Below are positions 44,386-53,577 of a DNA stretch of 64,000 bases, piece by piece. Below the pieces are notes generated by a model. That model saw nothing but the letters and a program-made list of their open reading frames with translations, did no database searches and had not been told where the DNA came from. The stretch lies in assembly GCA_964350315.1 (NCBI GenBank), contig CAYGJD010000001.1, forward strand, positions 124,001 through 188,000, in the 5' to 3' direction. The position numbers were made by a program, and so were the translations under genes. The stretch comes from JAJZEO01 sp964350315 (lineage in GTDB: Bacteria; Chlamydiota; Chlamydiia; Chlamydiales; 2-12-FULL-49-11). Positions within the stretch are counted from its first letter, which is position 1. Each line of letters opens with the position of its first letter.

Positions 44386-45222
44386 CTATTGCCCTTCAAT
44401 TTTCCCAATAGTTGTCACCCCCTTAGTGTCTCTAAGATAAAAGGCATACCATGCAATTGCGTTTTGAGTGCCAACATGAATCTCCCCCCCTGCAATTTTT
44501 CTGTTCTCTGCCATTACTTGATCATAAGAATAGCCCCCATATTGCATCATGTAACAAGCTGCAATTTCGCCAACACGATCTGTTCCAGCTCTACAGTGTG
44601 CATAAAGGACAACTTCTCTTTCACACCGAGTAGTAACCATAGTTCGTAAGTTTTTTAAAAAGATTCTGAGTTGCTTGACTTTGTGTTGTGCAATTTCTTC
44701 TCTTCGCACTTCTCTGCTCAATCCAATAGGACTATCTTGAATTCCGTATAAAGGATGAGACCAATAACAACCAAGAGATGGGTTTTTTCTGTACCACTCT
44801 TTTTCAATAGCAGTAAATCGCAACTCATCTGGAGCGCTTAAAAGTGAAATGTCAACTAAGAGAAAATCAGTTGATAAAGAGAGGCCTTTTGCACTTAGGC
44901 GTTCTCTGATCGTCTTTTCAAGCTCATCATAGGCAAATTTATTGTCGATGATAGGGATATTCCCTCTAACAAAGAAGTTGCCTCGGTTGTAGTCAACTAC
45001 AACAACTAACTCTGGTTCAAATGTTTCTTGATTCTCAGTAAGATAGGCACCATCAGTTGAGATCGTTGGGACCTCGTTCTCAACTACTTCATCGTTTTTC
45101 TGAGAGATTTCAACTTTTTCATCAGGCACATTGTCACAACAAGGGCCAGGCCCTCTCGTCTCGCAAGAAAAGACTACTAAAGAAGCAATAATGACAGTCA
45201 TTATTTTTGAGATTATTCGCAT
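44386..45222 (-). CDS. Lipoprotein cysteine phosphatase (CX5R)
   Basis: 278 residues. Signal peptide with lipobox 'LVVFSC' predicts an envelope-anchored protein, with a Glu/Asn-rich linker of about 50 residues. The phosphatase loop is 'LYAHCRAGTDRVGEIAACYM', the HCxxGxxR pattern of protein-tyrosine/dual-specificity and PTEN-like phosphatases (Cys, Arg present). A likely general-acid loop with several Asp lies upstream. A secreted or surface phosphatase could act on host signalling molecules; the substrate is unknown. Its end is 12 bases from that of the 54-residue gene (convergent). Confidence 0.75.
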   Translation of the reverse strand: MRIISKIMTVIIASLVVFSCETRGPGPCCDNVPDEKVEISQKNDEVVENEVPTISTDGAYLTENQETFEPELVVVVDYNRGNFFVRGNIPIIDNKFAYDELEKTIRERLSAKGLSLSTDFLLVDISLLSAPDELRFTAIEKEWYRKNPSLGCYWSHPLYGIQDSPIGLSREVRREEIAQHKVKQLRIFLKNLRTMVTTRCEREVVLYAHCRAGTDRVGEIAACYMMQYGGYSYDQVMAENRKIAGGEIHVGTQNAIAWYAFYLRDTKGVTTIGKIEGQ

Positions 45223-45524
45223 TTTGAACCTAATTAAAAGTTTTTATTATTATTATAACACTTCTAATGGTTTTCAATTTTCTTTGGATTTAGGCAACTA
45301 TTGGCGCAGATTTTGGATAGGGGCTCGCCTGGTCAATTCACGAGCTTAGAATACAAATTACCCTCGCCTTGCAATCAAAAGACCATCAGAATCTACCATA
45401 GAGCGTAGTCACTCATTATCAATAGCTTGCGATTCTGCTGTCAACAAATACCTTTAAATTAATTATGGGTTCGTTTATAATAATTATTATACATTTATAA
45501 TAATAATCTAATTTGGAGTTATTT
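45223..45524. other. AT-rich intergenic region with palindromes
   Basis: No convincing gene. It holds TTATTATTATTATAAC-like repeats near 45247-45262 and a perfect 16-base palindrome TATAATAATTATTATA at 45476-45491, followed by TTATAATAATAATC. Several TATAAT matches here may serve as -10 elements for the gene at 45525. The palindrome could also be a binding site for a regulator or an AT-rich unwinding site. Confidence 0.4.
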
Positions 45525-46520
45525 ATGGCTTTTAGTGTAGAGTTGCCAAGAACCCAGAATGCCGCGCTCTGGGAATCAATTGGCCCAGAAAAAAGCCCCG
45601 AGGCTGCTGTTTTACAAGAATTATTCGATAAAGGCTGTAGCAAGGAATTTGACCAAGCCAGGGGTCGTTATGAAGGAGCTGGTCTTGATTTTAGACTGAC
45701 CAAGGGAAGGGCCTTTAGGATAATAGACTCTGAAAACACGACAACAGTTCGGATTCAGTTTCAAGTTAAAGGAGGCTGCTTTACCTGGTATATTTTGGCA
45801 CCGATGGATGAAACCAAACAATCCTTTAGAGACGAGGTTTACGGTTGCGCGGGCCTTGGTCACCTAAAGGTTTCAAGGCATTGTGAGAAGTATTGGAGAG
45901 GAACCAACTCACTTCACGTAAAAAAAATGCACACCCATGAAGATGAATCAGGATTCAATCACAACCACTACCGGATGAAAGACTGTGATGTCGATACAGT
46001 AGCAGTTTATGAACATCTAAATGGATTTGTTGAGTCTCAAAGAGAGCTAAAATTGTTTGATCCTACAGGAAGAGAAAAGTTCCTTGATGCTAAAGAAGCT
46101 GATATGATTTATAAGCGCTTTGAAGAGTTCTGGGTTAAAGCTACTTACGTTGGGCCCGGAAGGACAATTTCTTTAGGAGACAGAGTAATCACCGTGCTAT
46201 CAAGAAAAGTGAGTGAAATAGAAGAGTACAAAAGTCGTCCTGATCAACTTTTAACTGAGGAAGATCTTAAAGAGTGGGAAGAAAATAAGGCTAAAGAAGA
46301 GCCTTGCTTGGTCATTCTAAATTGGGAGTCTATGAATCCCAGTGAACGTTTAAAAGCTATTGCAGAAGGTATGCGTGGTCTTGGATCTGAGCTTGCTCAA
46401 ACAAGGCAAATAGAGGGTTCTAGCTATAAGGCATACTCTGCAGTTGTTGCAAGAGATGACAGAGTAACTGAGATTTTAAGCGATGATATAGAAGTCAGCG
46501 GTGAATCAGATGCGGTATAA
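45525..46520 (+). CDS. Hypothetical protein
   Basis: 331 residues from the ATG at 45525, which has GGAGTT upstream; an in-frame TTG four codons earlier overlaps that site. Soluble, acidic, with no signal peptide. A His-rich run ('LHVKKMHTHEDESGFNHNHY') lies in the middle and the C-terminal third is helical and charged ('LLTEEDLKEWEENKAKEE'). I recognise no domain. It may be a lineage-specific effector, given the neighbouring lipoprotein phosphatase and ankyrin-like gene. Confidence 0.55.
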   Translation: MAFSVELPRTQNAALWESIGPEKSPEAAVLQELFDKGCSKEFDQARGRYEGAGLDFRLTKGRAFRIIDSENTTTVRIQFQVKGGCFTWYILAPMDETKQSFRDEVYGCAGLGHLKVSRHCEKYWRGTNSLHVKKMHTHEDESGFNHNHYRMKDCDVDTVAVYEHLNGFVESQRELKLFDPTGREKFLDAKEADMIYKRFEEFWVKATYVGPGRTISLGDRVITVLSRKVSEIEEYKSRPDQLLTEEDLKEWEENKAKEEPCLVILNWESMNPSERLKAIAEGMRGLGSELAQTRQIEGSSYKAYSAVVARDDRVTEILSDDIEVSGESDAV

Positions 46521-46553
46521 TGACGTTTATGTGTAAGTGTTTTGTCGTTCTTG

Positions 46554-46976
46554 TTACAGATCCTGCTTATCCGCGATAAGCGCGGCTGCTTCGAAATGAA
46601 GTTTTGACATCGCTGCTGATCTTGCGTGCATTAGGCCAAATGGTCCATCCTTAATGATTTCATTGAATTTAGGGTGGGCAATAATTTTTTTTATTAGCTG
46701 GACGTTTCCGTCTTGGCAAGAAAACCAAAGAGCTCTACCTAAGCCACTCTCCCCATTAGGGTCAAGATTATTGCTTATTGCGCAGGTTAAGATCTTAGAA
46801 GCTAGCACAAAATCACTCACTGAAGCTGCAAGAACAAGTACCCCCCCCCAATATGAAGGCGTGTATTCTGGACGGTTTAATGCGGCATTAAGCCCATCCT
46901 CAGAGTGTTTCTCAATTTCAAAATAAAGATTAGACAGTAGATTGGTATTGAGGTTTTCAAATGGAGGTATATAAAT
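46554..46976 (-). CDS. Ankyrin-like protein with probable ATT start and G9 tract
   Basis: The frame downstream of a nine-G run is continuous with a much longer upstream frame, giving about 140 residues. It includes 'SEDGLNAALNRPEYTPSYWG' across the tract and ankyrin-like 'GRALWFSCQDGNVQLIKKII' later. The frame has no ATG, GTG or TTG at its head. An AAGGAG site (46983-46988) is followed by ATT ATT ATT TAT ATA; the third ATT (46976-46974) is at ideal spacing, suggesting 'MYIPPFENLNTNLLS' as the start, or an ATG that decayed to ATT. A GTG at 46820 would give 88 residues but lacks a binding site. It may be a pseudogene. Confidence 0.5.
   Translation of the reverse strand: MYIPPFENLNTNLLSNLYFEIEKHSEDGLNAALNRPEYTPSYWGGVLVLAASVSDFVLASKILTCAISNNLDPNGESGLGRALWFSCQDGNVQLIKKIIAHPKFNEIIKDGPFGLMHARSAAMSKLHFEAAALIADKQDL
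46841..46849. repeat. Homopolymer of nine C (nine G on the coding strand)
   Basis: The run is inside the ankyrin-like reading frame. Nine G keeps both sides in one frame ('YWGGVLV'); eight or ten would not. Such tracts are classic slippage sites. Confidence 0.8.
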
Positions 46977-47123
46977 AATAATTCTCCTTGTTCTTAGATG
47001 TAATAATTGTACCTGATACTCTATTACTTTTCTACATGTTATATTTCGTTAATTAAGTCCTGTCGAATGCAGATCCAATGAAGGACGAAACAAAGCAGTT
47101 ATTTTGAAAAATGTACTTTTACA

Positions 47124-47157
47124 GAAAAAAACTATGTTTTTGTCCAACAATAGTTTT
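47124..47157 (-). terminator. Weak terminator after tRNA-Met
   Basis: AAAACTAT and ATAGTTTT pair over a 14-base loop (47128-47157) and are followed on the minus strand by further T. AT-rich and weak, but well placed 45 bases past the tRNA. The rest of the gap 46990-47200 shows only promoter-like AT-rich sequence for the ankyrin-like gene. Confidence 0.4.
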
Positions 47158-47201
47158 AAGTAAATTTTATGAGTGTATCTCGTGATATGAATTTATACGT
47201 T

Positions 47202-47274
47202 TAGCGGCTGTCGGACTCGAACCAACGACCTGCGGATTATGATTCCGATGCTCTACCAACTGAGCTAAGCCGCC
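47202..47274 (-). tRNA. tRNA-Met (anticodon CAT), elongator
   Basis: Acceptor GGCGGCT pairs with AGCCGCT (one G-U), anticodon loop ATCATAA with CAT, T-arm GTTGGTTCGAGTCCGAC. The stem around the anticodon (CGGA/TCCG) lacks the three G-C pairs of an initiator. An Ile tRNA with lysidine-modified CAT is an alternative but the sequence resembles elongator Met. CCA is not encoded. Confidence 0.85.
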
Positions 47275-47287
47275 TGAGCAATAAAAA

Positions 47288-47360
47288 TAGCGGGGGACAG
47301 ACTCGAACTGCCGACCTTTGGGTTATGAGCCCAACGAGCTTCCAACTGCTCCACCCCGCG
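47288..47360 (-). tRNA. tRNA-fMet (anticodon CAT), initiator
   Basis: Acceptor CGCGGGG pairs with CCCCGCT except for an unpaired first position, the initiator hallmark. The anticodon arm TGGGCTCATAACCCA has the GGG/CCC pairs read by the initiation machinery. T-arm GGCAGTTCGAGTCTGTC. It lies 13 bases upstream of the elongator tRNA-Met on the same strand. Confidence 0.9.
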
Positions 47361-47417
47361 ATAACTCGTTAATACGGTATTAAACTAAGGGGCAAGTCTA
47401 ACAAACGTTTTCTTTTT

Positions 47418-48647
47418 CTACAACTTTTTAATGATTTCCCATGATCTTTCTGTCGCTCCTGCAACTTCATCAATCAATGTGTCCATTCCAGACTCCTTTT
47501 CGGTGTTGCCAAGATAGGATTCTAGTGTTTCTTTAAGGTGATTTAATTCAACCTGTCTTCCAACATTGTGCTTTTTAAAAGTATCTACGAGAATTTCTTG
47601 ATTATGCATATAGGGGCCGTATACAACTGGAATGCCAAATCTTGCAGGCTCAAATATATTATGCCCGCCAATGTTTTTTACGAAGCTTCCGCCAACAATT
47701 GCAACATTTGACATTTTAAAGCACTCGTCTAAAACGCCCATCATATCTATTAAGATAACGCGCTCGTCCCCTTTCCCCTCTTCATTAATCTTTCTATAAC
47801 TAATGTTGCGAGTTTCAAGTAAATTTGCGACTTTTTCAAAACGCTGTGGGTGTCTTGGAGCAATCATTAGGCATACAGAATCATCCATAGATTTGAGTGC
47901 TTCTAAAATCAGCTCTTCCTCACCTTCATGAGTTGAGGCTATTGTGACAATGCGTTTTCCTTTAGGAAAATTTAGCGTAGCCTTGGGGGTCATTATTGTT
48001 GAAGCATCAAACTTAATGTTTCCTGTAACACAAATACGCTCGCTTGGTACTCCCATGTCTTGAAATCGTTTTTTATGTTCTTCTGTTTGCAAACATAAAA
48101 TGTCAAAAGAATTGAAGATCTTTTTTGCATAAGCTGGGAAAGCTTTATACCTTTCATAAGACTTGAGCGATATTCTTCCGTTAACAAGAGCAATTTTTGT
48201 GCCGTGAGCTTTCAAGCTGTTAAGAAGGTTGGGCCAGTAGTCGTTTTCTACCAGAATGAATAGATCAGGATCAATGTTTTTAACAAGTCTGTGTGATCTC
48301 CAAGAAAAATCTATTGGAAGGTAAAATGCATGATCAAAAATATCTTTTCGTTTTTTTGATTGTTCGTGTCCTGTTTTTGTTATAGAGGTCTTAATGATCT
48401 CTACGTCTGGTAGCTCTCTTTTAACTCTTGCAACAAACTCTTCTATCGCTTTTGTCTCACCTAAAGAAACAGCATGAACCCAAATTCGAATTTTCCCTTC
48501 TTTTCTTGCAGGGATTTTTGGGGAATTCCAACCAAGGCTTGCCCAAAGATCTTGTTTGAATTCTCGCTTTAATATCAACACAGCAGACATTTTAATTAGA
48601 TTAACTGCCATTAAGGAGAGAAGTGCAAAGTTGACTAAAGTTTTCAT
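47418..48647 (-). CDS. waaA: 3-deoxy-D-manno-octulosonic acid transferase
   Basis: 409 residues. Adds Kdo sugars from CMP-Kdo to lipid A precursor at the inner membrane; chlamydial versions (GseA) add several. One N-terminal membrane anchor (about residues 4-24), then 'IWVHAVSLGETKAIEEFV', 'YLPIDFSWRSHRLVKNI', 'LFILVENDYWPNLL', 'CVTGNIKFDAS', and the sugar-nucleotide site 'GGSFVKNIGGHNIFEPARFG'. The GT-B fold and length fit. Its ATG overlaps the leuS stop as ATGA; the same leuS-waaA pairing is, as I recall, present in Chlamydia. Confidence 0.94.
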   Translation of the reverse strand: MKTLVNFALLSLMAVNLIKMSAVLILKREFKQDLWASLGWNSPKIPARKEGKIRIWVHAVSLGETKAIEEFVARVKRELPDVEIIKTSITKTGHEQSKKRKDIFDHAFYLPIDFSWRSHRLVKNIDPDLFILVENDYWPNLLNSLKAHGTKIALVNGRISLKSYERYKAFPAYAKKIFNSFDILCLQTEEHKKRFQDMGVPSERICVTGNIKFDASTIMTPKATLNFPKGKRIVTIASTHEGEEELILEALKSMDDSVCLMIAPRHPQRFEKVANLLETRNISYRKINEEGKGDERVILIDMMGVLDECFKMSNVAIVGGSFVKNIGGHNIFEPARFGIPVVYGPYMHNQEILVDTFKKHNVGRQVELNHLKETLESYLGNTEKESGMDTLIDEVAGATERSWEIIKKL

Positions 48648-51145
48648 TTTACCACCAGATTTACCAATTTGTCTGGAACGTATATTTCTTTTACGATTTC
48701 TCCTTCAAGGTATTTTTTAACGTTTGGGTCGTCTTTTGCAAACGCAAGAACTTCTTCTTTGGAAGCGCCCCTATTAAAATCCCCTTTGCCACGAAGCTTT
48801 CCATTTACTTGGATGACAATTGTAACTTCTTCATCTTCCAAGCATGATTCATCATATGTAGGAAAAGGAAGGTAGGACATGGTCTCCTCTTTGCCACCAA
48901 GAATTTGCCAACACTCTTCACCAAAGTGCGGTGCAAAAGGGAAAACAAGTTTGGCTAGTTTTTTCAACGCACTTCTAGGGTATTTTTCTAAAGATGAGAA
49001 GTAATTGATAAATTCCATCATTTTTGCAATTGCTGTGTTAAATGACATTTTCTCAAGATCTTCATCAACACCTTTGACAAGTCGATTGATTAACTTTTTA
49101 GCTTCACCACTCTCTTCTTCTTCTGAGATCTTACTCTCATCTGTCATCATTTCATAAACTCGATTCAAGAATCGCTTTGCGCCGCTAACTGCATCGCTTT
49201 GCCATATTTTCTCTTTATCAAATGGTGTCATAAAGAGTTCATAGATGCGCAGGGCGTCAGCCCCATATGCCTCAATCATTTCATCTGGAGAAACACCATT
49301 GAGTTTTGATTTGGACATTTTTTCAACGAGGGAAGAGACCTTTTCATCAGAGCCTTTAATTACATAATTGTCTTCACTGATTTTCTCGATATCACACTCT
49401 TGAACATACCCTCCTGCAGCTCTTTTATAAGACTTGGAAGTAACAAGTCCTTGATTGCACATGGTTTTAAATGGTTCGTTTGTTGAAACAAGACCGATAT
49501 CAAAGAAGACTTTATGCCAAAATCGAGCATAAAGTAGGTGTAAAACGGCATGTTCAACACCTCCAATATATCGATCAACCGGCATCCAGTATTGCTCTGC
49601 TTCTTTGGAGAATGGTTCTTTATCGTTATGTGGATCGCAAAAGCGTAGATAGTACCAACAAGAACCTGCCCACTGTGGCATCGTATTAGTTTCTCTAAGA
49701 GCTTTTTTTCCTGTTTTGGGGTCAATGACCTCTACCCACTCTCTTACTTTAGCAAGTGGAGAGTTTCCGTCTGGGGAAGGTTTGTAGTCTTCCATCATTG
49801 GCGGTGTTAGCGGAAGCTCATCAAGAGTCAGTGCGCGTTTTGTGCCATCTTCTAGGTGGAGAATAGGAAATGGTTCTCCCCAGTAACGTTGTCTTGAAAA
49901 AAGCCAATCTCTTAACTTAAAGTTGACCTTTCGCTCACCTAGCCCTTTTCCTTCTAAAAAGTCTGCAACAAGATCTTTTGCTTCTTGCATCGACTTTGCT
50001 TTTGAAAGGTCTACATTGTCGTTTGTACTGTTGATGTAGTGCCCTTCATCTGTACAAGTTGTAATCTTTGGAAGGTCATATTTCTCAACAAATTGCGCAT
50101 CACGTGTGTCGTGCGCAGGGACTCCCATAACAGCACCTGTTCCATAAGAGGTCAGAACGTAATCGGCGATCCAAACAGGGATCTTTTCTTGATTGATGGG
50201 GTTGTAGACATAAGTTCCTGAGAAAACTCCAGTTTTCTCTTTTGCAAGTTCTGTTCTTTCAAGGTCGCTCTTGCTCTGGCAACTTTTTATATAAGTAGAA
50301 ACTTCATCTTTTTGTTTTTTTGTGGTGAGGTCTTTAATTAATGGGTGTTCTGGAGCTACCGCAATAAAAGTCGTTCCAAAAAGAGTGTCATGTCTAGTCG
50401 TATAAGTTGTAACGATTTTATCTTCTTTATCTACGACCTTAAAATGTACATTCACCCCTTCAGATCTTCCAATCCAGTTTCTCTGCAGGGTTTTAAGGTA
50501 ATCGGGCCACTCTAAATCATCTAAATCATCAAGAAGGCGTTGGGCATATTCTGTAATTTTTAAAATCCACTGCTTAAGAGGTCTTCTTTCTACAGGATAT
50601 CCACCCTCAATACTTTTGCCGTCTTCAACTTCTTCATTTGCTAGAACAGTTCCAAGCATAGGGCAAAAATTGACAGTCATTTCAGCTTCATAGGCAAGTC
50701 CTTTTTCAAATAGCTTAATGAACAGCCATTGAGTCCACTTATAGTATTTAGGATCGCTACTTGCAAATTCACGTGTCCAGTCGTAACTTAGTCCTAGAGC
50801 TTTGAGCTGCCTTCTGTATGTATTGATGTTTTTTTCTGTAGTAACAGCAGGATGAGTTCCTGTACGAATGGCGTATTGTTCGGCAGGGAGTCCAAAGCTG
50901 TCCCATCCCATTGGCTGAAGAACGTTAAATCCTTTTTGTCTTTTATAACGGGCTATCACATCACAACCAGTGTAACCTACAACATGCCCTACGTGAAGTC
51001 CGGCACCTGATGGATAAGGAAACATTGTTAAAGCATAGTATTTTGGTTTACTTTTATCGACTTCACATCTGTATGTTTGATTTGCTTCCCAAAAGGCTTG
51101 CCATTTCTTTTCTATTTCTTCTGGGTAGTATTTTTTTCCAGCCAT
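48644..51145 (-). CDS. leuS: Leucyl-tRNA synthetase
   Basis: 833 residues, class I synthetase charging tRNA-Leu. HIGH motif as 'PYPSGAGLHVGHVVGY' near residue 45, editing domain ('TRHDTLFGTTFIAVAPEHPL', 'VPAHDTRDAQFVEKY') in the middle, and 'KMSKSKLNGVSPDEMIEAYG' for the second catalytic motif. A typical C-terminal domain ends the protein. No frameshift seen. It is probably the head of the leuS-waaA operon. Confidence 0.97.
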   Translation of the reverse strand: MAGKKYYPEEIEKKWQAFWEANQTYRCEVDKSKPKYYALTMFPYPSGAGLHVGHVVGYTGCDVIARYKRQKGFNVLQPMGWDSFGLPAEQYAIRTGTHPAVTTEKNINTYRRQLKALGLSYDWTREFASSDPKYYKWTQWLFIKLFEKGLAYEAEMTVNFCPMLGTVLANEEVEDGKSIEGGYPVERRPLKQWILKITEYAQRLLDDLDDLEWPDYLKTLQRNWIGRSEGVNVHFKVVDKEDKIVTTYTTRHDTLFGTTFIAVAPEHPLIKDLTTKKQKDEVSTYIKSCQSKSDLERTELAKEKTGVFSGTYVYNPINQEKIPVWIADYVLTSYGTGAVMGVPAHDTRDAQFVEKYDLPKITTCTDEGHYINSTNDNVDLSKAKSMQEAKDLVADFLEGKGLGERKVNFKLRDWLFSRQRYWGEPFPILHLEDGTKRALTLDELPLTPPMMEDYKPSPDGNSPLAKVREWVEVIDPKTGKKALRETNTMPQWAGSCWYYLRFCDPHNDKEPFSKEAEQYWMPVDRYIGGVEHAVLHLLYARFWHKVFFDIGLVSTNEPFKTMCNQGLVTSKSYKRAAGGYVQECDIEKISEDNYVIKGSDEKVSSLVEKMSKSKLNGVSPDEMIEAYGADALRIYELFMTPFDKEKIWQSDAVSGAKRFLNRVYEMMTDESKISEEEESGEAKKLINRLVKGVDEDLEKMSFNTAIAKMMEFINYFSSLEKYPRSALKKLAKLVFPFAPHFGEECWQILGGKEETMSYLPFPTYDESCLEDEEVTIVIQVNGKLRGKGDFNRGASKEEVLAFAKDDPNVKKYLEGEIVKEIYVPDKLVNLVVK

Positions 51146-51158
51146 TGATCGATTTCCC

Positions 51159-53336
51159 CTATTGTAAGATCATTTTCAATTCGATATCTTCGCGACAAAG
51201 AGTTAGACAGAGTGTCGGAATGTCTTTTAATTTTTGTGTAGTTGTTTTGTAGTATGTGGCAAGGTTTTCATCTGGTTCTTTTATTGCATAGAAAACAATA
51301 CCCTGTTTAGTTGAAAGTCGGTTGATCTCGGTTACCGGATCGTCCCCTTCATATACGTAAATTTCAGATTGCATTGAAAGTCTACATTCGTTGAAGTATT
51401 GCTCAAAGTATTCTTCTTTACTCTCTTTTTCAGCAGTACTTTTTACGATAGATTTTAATGTGATGTTTGCTCCGCGCCATAGTTTTGATTTTTTAAGAGT
51501 ATGAGCTAAGAGAATCATTAGTTCACAGCTCTTCTTTTCTTTTGGATTGTACCAGATGTCTATGTCATCTCTTTTTTGTCCGACTTTTTGTAAATCCCCA
51601 CGAAGAATTAGTAGATTCAACTTAGCCTCAGACGTAATTTCAATGAGTTGTAGATAATTTGCAAAATGGTCTTCACGAACAGATTCACCTAAAACTACCG
51701 TATTTGGATTAAGTGGTTTGACTCCAAAATGAGTAATGATATTCCTTAGTCCTTCGAGCAAGTTTTCAGCAATGCTTACTTCTACAAGAGCTTCAATTCT
51801 GCGTTTTTTCAAGTTGGCTCTTATCACCCTTTCCCATTTGTCAACATCTTCAAATTGAGCATTCCCCTCTTTAAAAATCGAAGCTAATGTAAGAATTCCT
51901 TGACCATTTGACAGTTGGTTAGCAACACCCAAAAGTGGAGACTTAAGCGAGGCACTCTCTGATAACACAAGAAAATTAGGCCGCCAAGATCTGTGTGTTT
52001 GTTCTTCGCCGTTGAGTTTGTATATAGCGTAGCGACTTATAGAGAATAAAATTGTTTGTTTTAAGTCATTCCATTTTGATACTGATTTCCATTTTCTCAC
52101 TAATACAGCAATGAAAATTGTGAGTCCACATGCAAAAAAGGCCTCGCCTGCATCCATCATAAACATTGAAAAAAAACAGAAAAAAGCACCTAAAACAGGA
52201 GCTAGAGGCCAAACGTAAACAGAAGGACGCCATGAAGGGCTTCCAACTAATTGCTCAACAGCTACAGCCAAGTTTAGCATTCCATAGACGATGAGAATCA
52301 CCTTTGTCAATACAGGTACAACCCCGCCCATTGAACCAATTGAAATCCCGATCGCAACAAATATTGCTGTTAAAATTGTTGAAGCACGCAAGTTTCTAAA
52401 AAGCTTAGGAAACAATCGATCCTCTGCCATTGCCGTAAGAGTGTTAGGCGCGGTTAGTAAGCATCCCATTGCAGAGAACAATGTAGATCCAAATAGACCC
52501 ATGAGTGCAAAAGGGCCTAAAGGGGATAAAAATTGAAGAATATTTTTTGTTGAGAGCAGCGTTTCTCTTGGCACAACCTTCCATAGAATAAAGGTGATAC
52601 ATAAATAAAAGAAAAATCCAGCAAGTGTCACAGAAAGAGTTCCAATAATTAATCCAAATCTAGGGCGTTTTAATTCAGAAGACATTGCAGAACCAGCTTC
52701 AATGCCTATTAGCGATGGATATAGAAGGGCAAAGATATACCAAAATCCTGTTGGGGCTGTTTCAATGGTTGAGGTTGTTGTAATCGTTTGAAAGGGACCA
52801 ACTATAAAGAATGCAAGCGTTGCAAGTATTGCGATAAAAATGACAATTTGAAGTCTTAGCGCCAGTTTTGTTGAGGTAAATGCTGTTAGTGTTACAAAAG
52901 AGAGCATTCCCCAACGAATAGCTAGAGGGTCTATGTTCGGTAAAAACATACTAATAGATGATGAAAGACCCATGATGCACAAGGAGGCCATCAATGTATG
53001 TGCGATGTAGAGAGCAACTCCTGCTGATGCGCCGATCTCATATCCAAAGCACCGCGAGAGCATGTAGTACATCCCCCCTCTTCCGATCTTTGTGTTTGAT
53101 GCCATTGCTGTGACTGATAGGGCTGTAAAGAGAGTAATTAACAAGCCTAAAAACAAAGCTGCGACAACAGTAAAAACTCCTTCAGAACCGACCAAAAATC
53201 CAAGATTCAAAAAAAGAAGAGCTCCTGTCATAGTTATAAAACTGGGTAAAAAAACACCCGTAAAAGTGCCTATCCCCTGTTTTTTTTCTTGGGAGGCCCA
53301 AATTCTTTTATGGGCTATATCACGTAAGGTTTGCAT
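51159..53336 (-). CDS. APC-superfamily transporter (cation-chloride-cotransporter-like)
   Basis: 725 residues from the ATG at 53336 ('MQTLRDIAHKRIW'), preferred over codons further up because they precede any binding site. Twelve hydrophobic segments in residues 30-430 ('LGFLVGSEGVFTVVAALFLG', 'GRGGMYYMLSRCFGYEIG') are followed by a soluble C-terminal domain of about 280 residues. This layout, with the 'RGGMYYMLSR' motif, resembles SLC12-type Na/K/Cl cotransporters more than plain amino acid permeases. The substrate is not readable. It precedes leuS by 13 bases on the same strand. Confidence 0.8.
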   Translation of the reverse strand: MQTLRDIAHKRIWASQEKKQGIGTFTGVFLPSFITMTGALLFLNLGFLVGSEGVFTVVAALFLGLLITLFTALSVTAMASNTKIGRGGMYYMLSRCFGYEIGASAGVALYIAHTLMASLCIMGLSSSISMFLPNIDPLAIRWGMLSFVTLTAFTSTKLALRLQIVIFIAILATLAFFIVGPFQTITTTSTIETAPTGFWYIFALLYPSLIGIEAGSAMSSELKRPRFGLIIGTLSVTLAGFFFYLCITFILWKVVPRETLLSTKNILQFLSPLGPFALMGLFGSTLFSAMGCLLTAPNTLTAMAEDRLFPKLFRNLRASTILTAIFVAIGISIGSMGGVVPVLTKVILIVYGMLNLAVAVEQLVGSPSWRPSVYVWPLAPVLGAFFCFFSMFMMDAGEAFFACGLTIFIAVLVRKWKSVSKWNDLKQTILFSISRYAIYKLNGEEQTHRSWRPNFLVLSESASLKSPLLGVANQLSNGQGILTLASIFKEGNAQFEDVDKWERVIRANLKKRRIEALVEVSIAENLLEGLRNIITHFGVKPLNPNTVVLGESVREDHFANYLQLIEITSEAKLNLLILRGDLQKVGQKRDDIDIWYNPKEKKSCELMILLAHTLKKSKLWRGANITLKSIVKSTAEKESKEEYFEQYFNECRLSMQSEIYVYEGDDPVTEINRLSTKQGIVFYAIKEPDENLATYYKTTTQKLKDIPTLCLTLCREDIELKMILQ

Positions 53337-53540
53337 GATGATATTATATAATGAGAAAGGGGAGAAATGCAAAAGATATTTTCTTTATAAAAAATCAGTT
53401 AAAAAGTTCCTTATATAGATAAATAACATTTTGTAACAAAACCAATGCCTTGTTTCCAGTCTTGCCATTGAACAATTAAAGAAAAGTAAAAATCTTTGAA
53501 AGATCTTAAACTTCGATTCTTAAATTACACATTAATTCTC

Positions 53541-53568
53541 TTGATTCAAAACTATTTCTTACGATACT
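53541..53568 (+). promoter_or_regulatory. Possible promoter touching the next start codon
   Basis: TTGATT (53541-53546), 16 bases, GATACT (53563-53568). RNA would start near 53575, just upstream of the ATG at 53578, so the upstream in-frame ATG at 53569 would be outside the message. Confidence 0.3.
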
Positions 53569-53577
53569 ATGGCGTTT

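Noticed and set aside
45260..45420. Possible gene fragment ('DRGSPGQFTSLEYKL' frame) upstream of the gene at 45525.
   Set aside because: Stops in all frames within about 100 bases, no start or binding site, and no recognisable family.
46554..46820. An 88-residue protein starting with GTG at 46820.
   Set aside because: No binding site there, and the frame continues upstream with the same repeat-like sequence through the G9 tract to an AAGGAG site.
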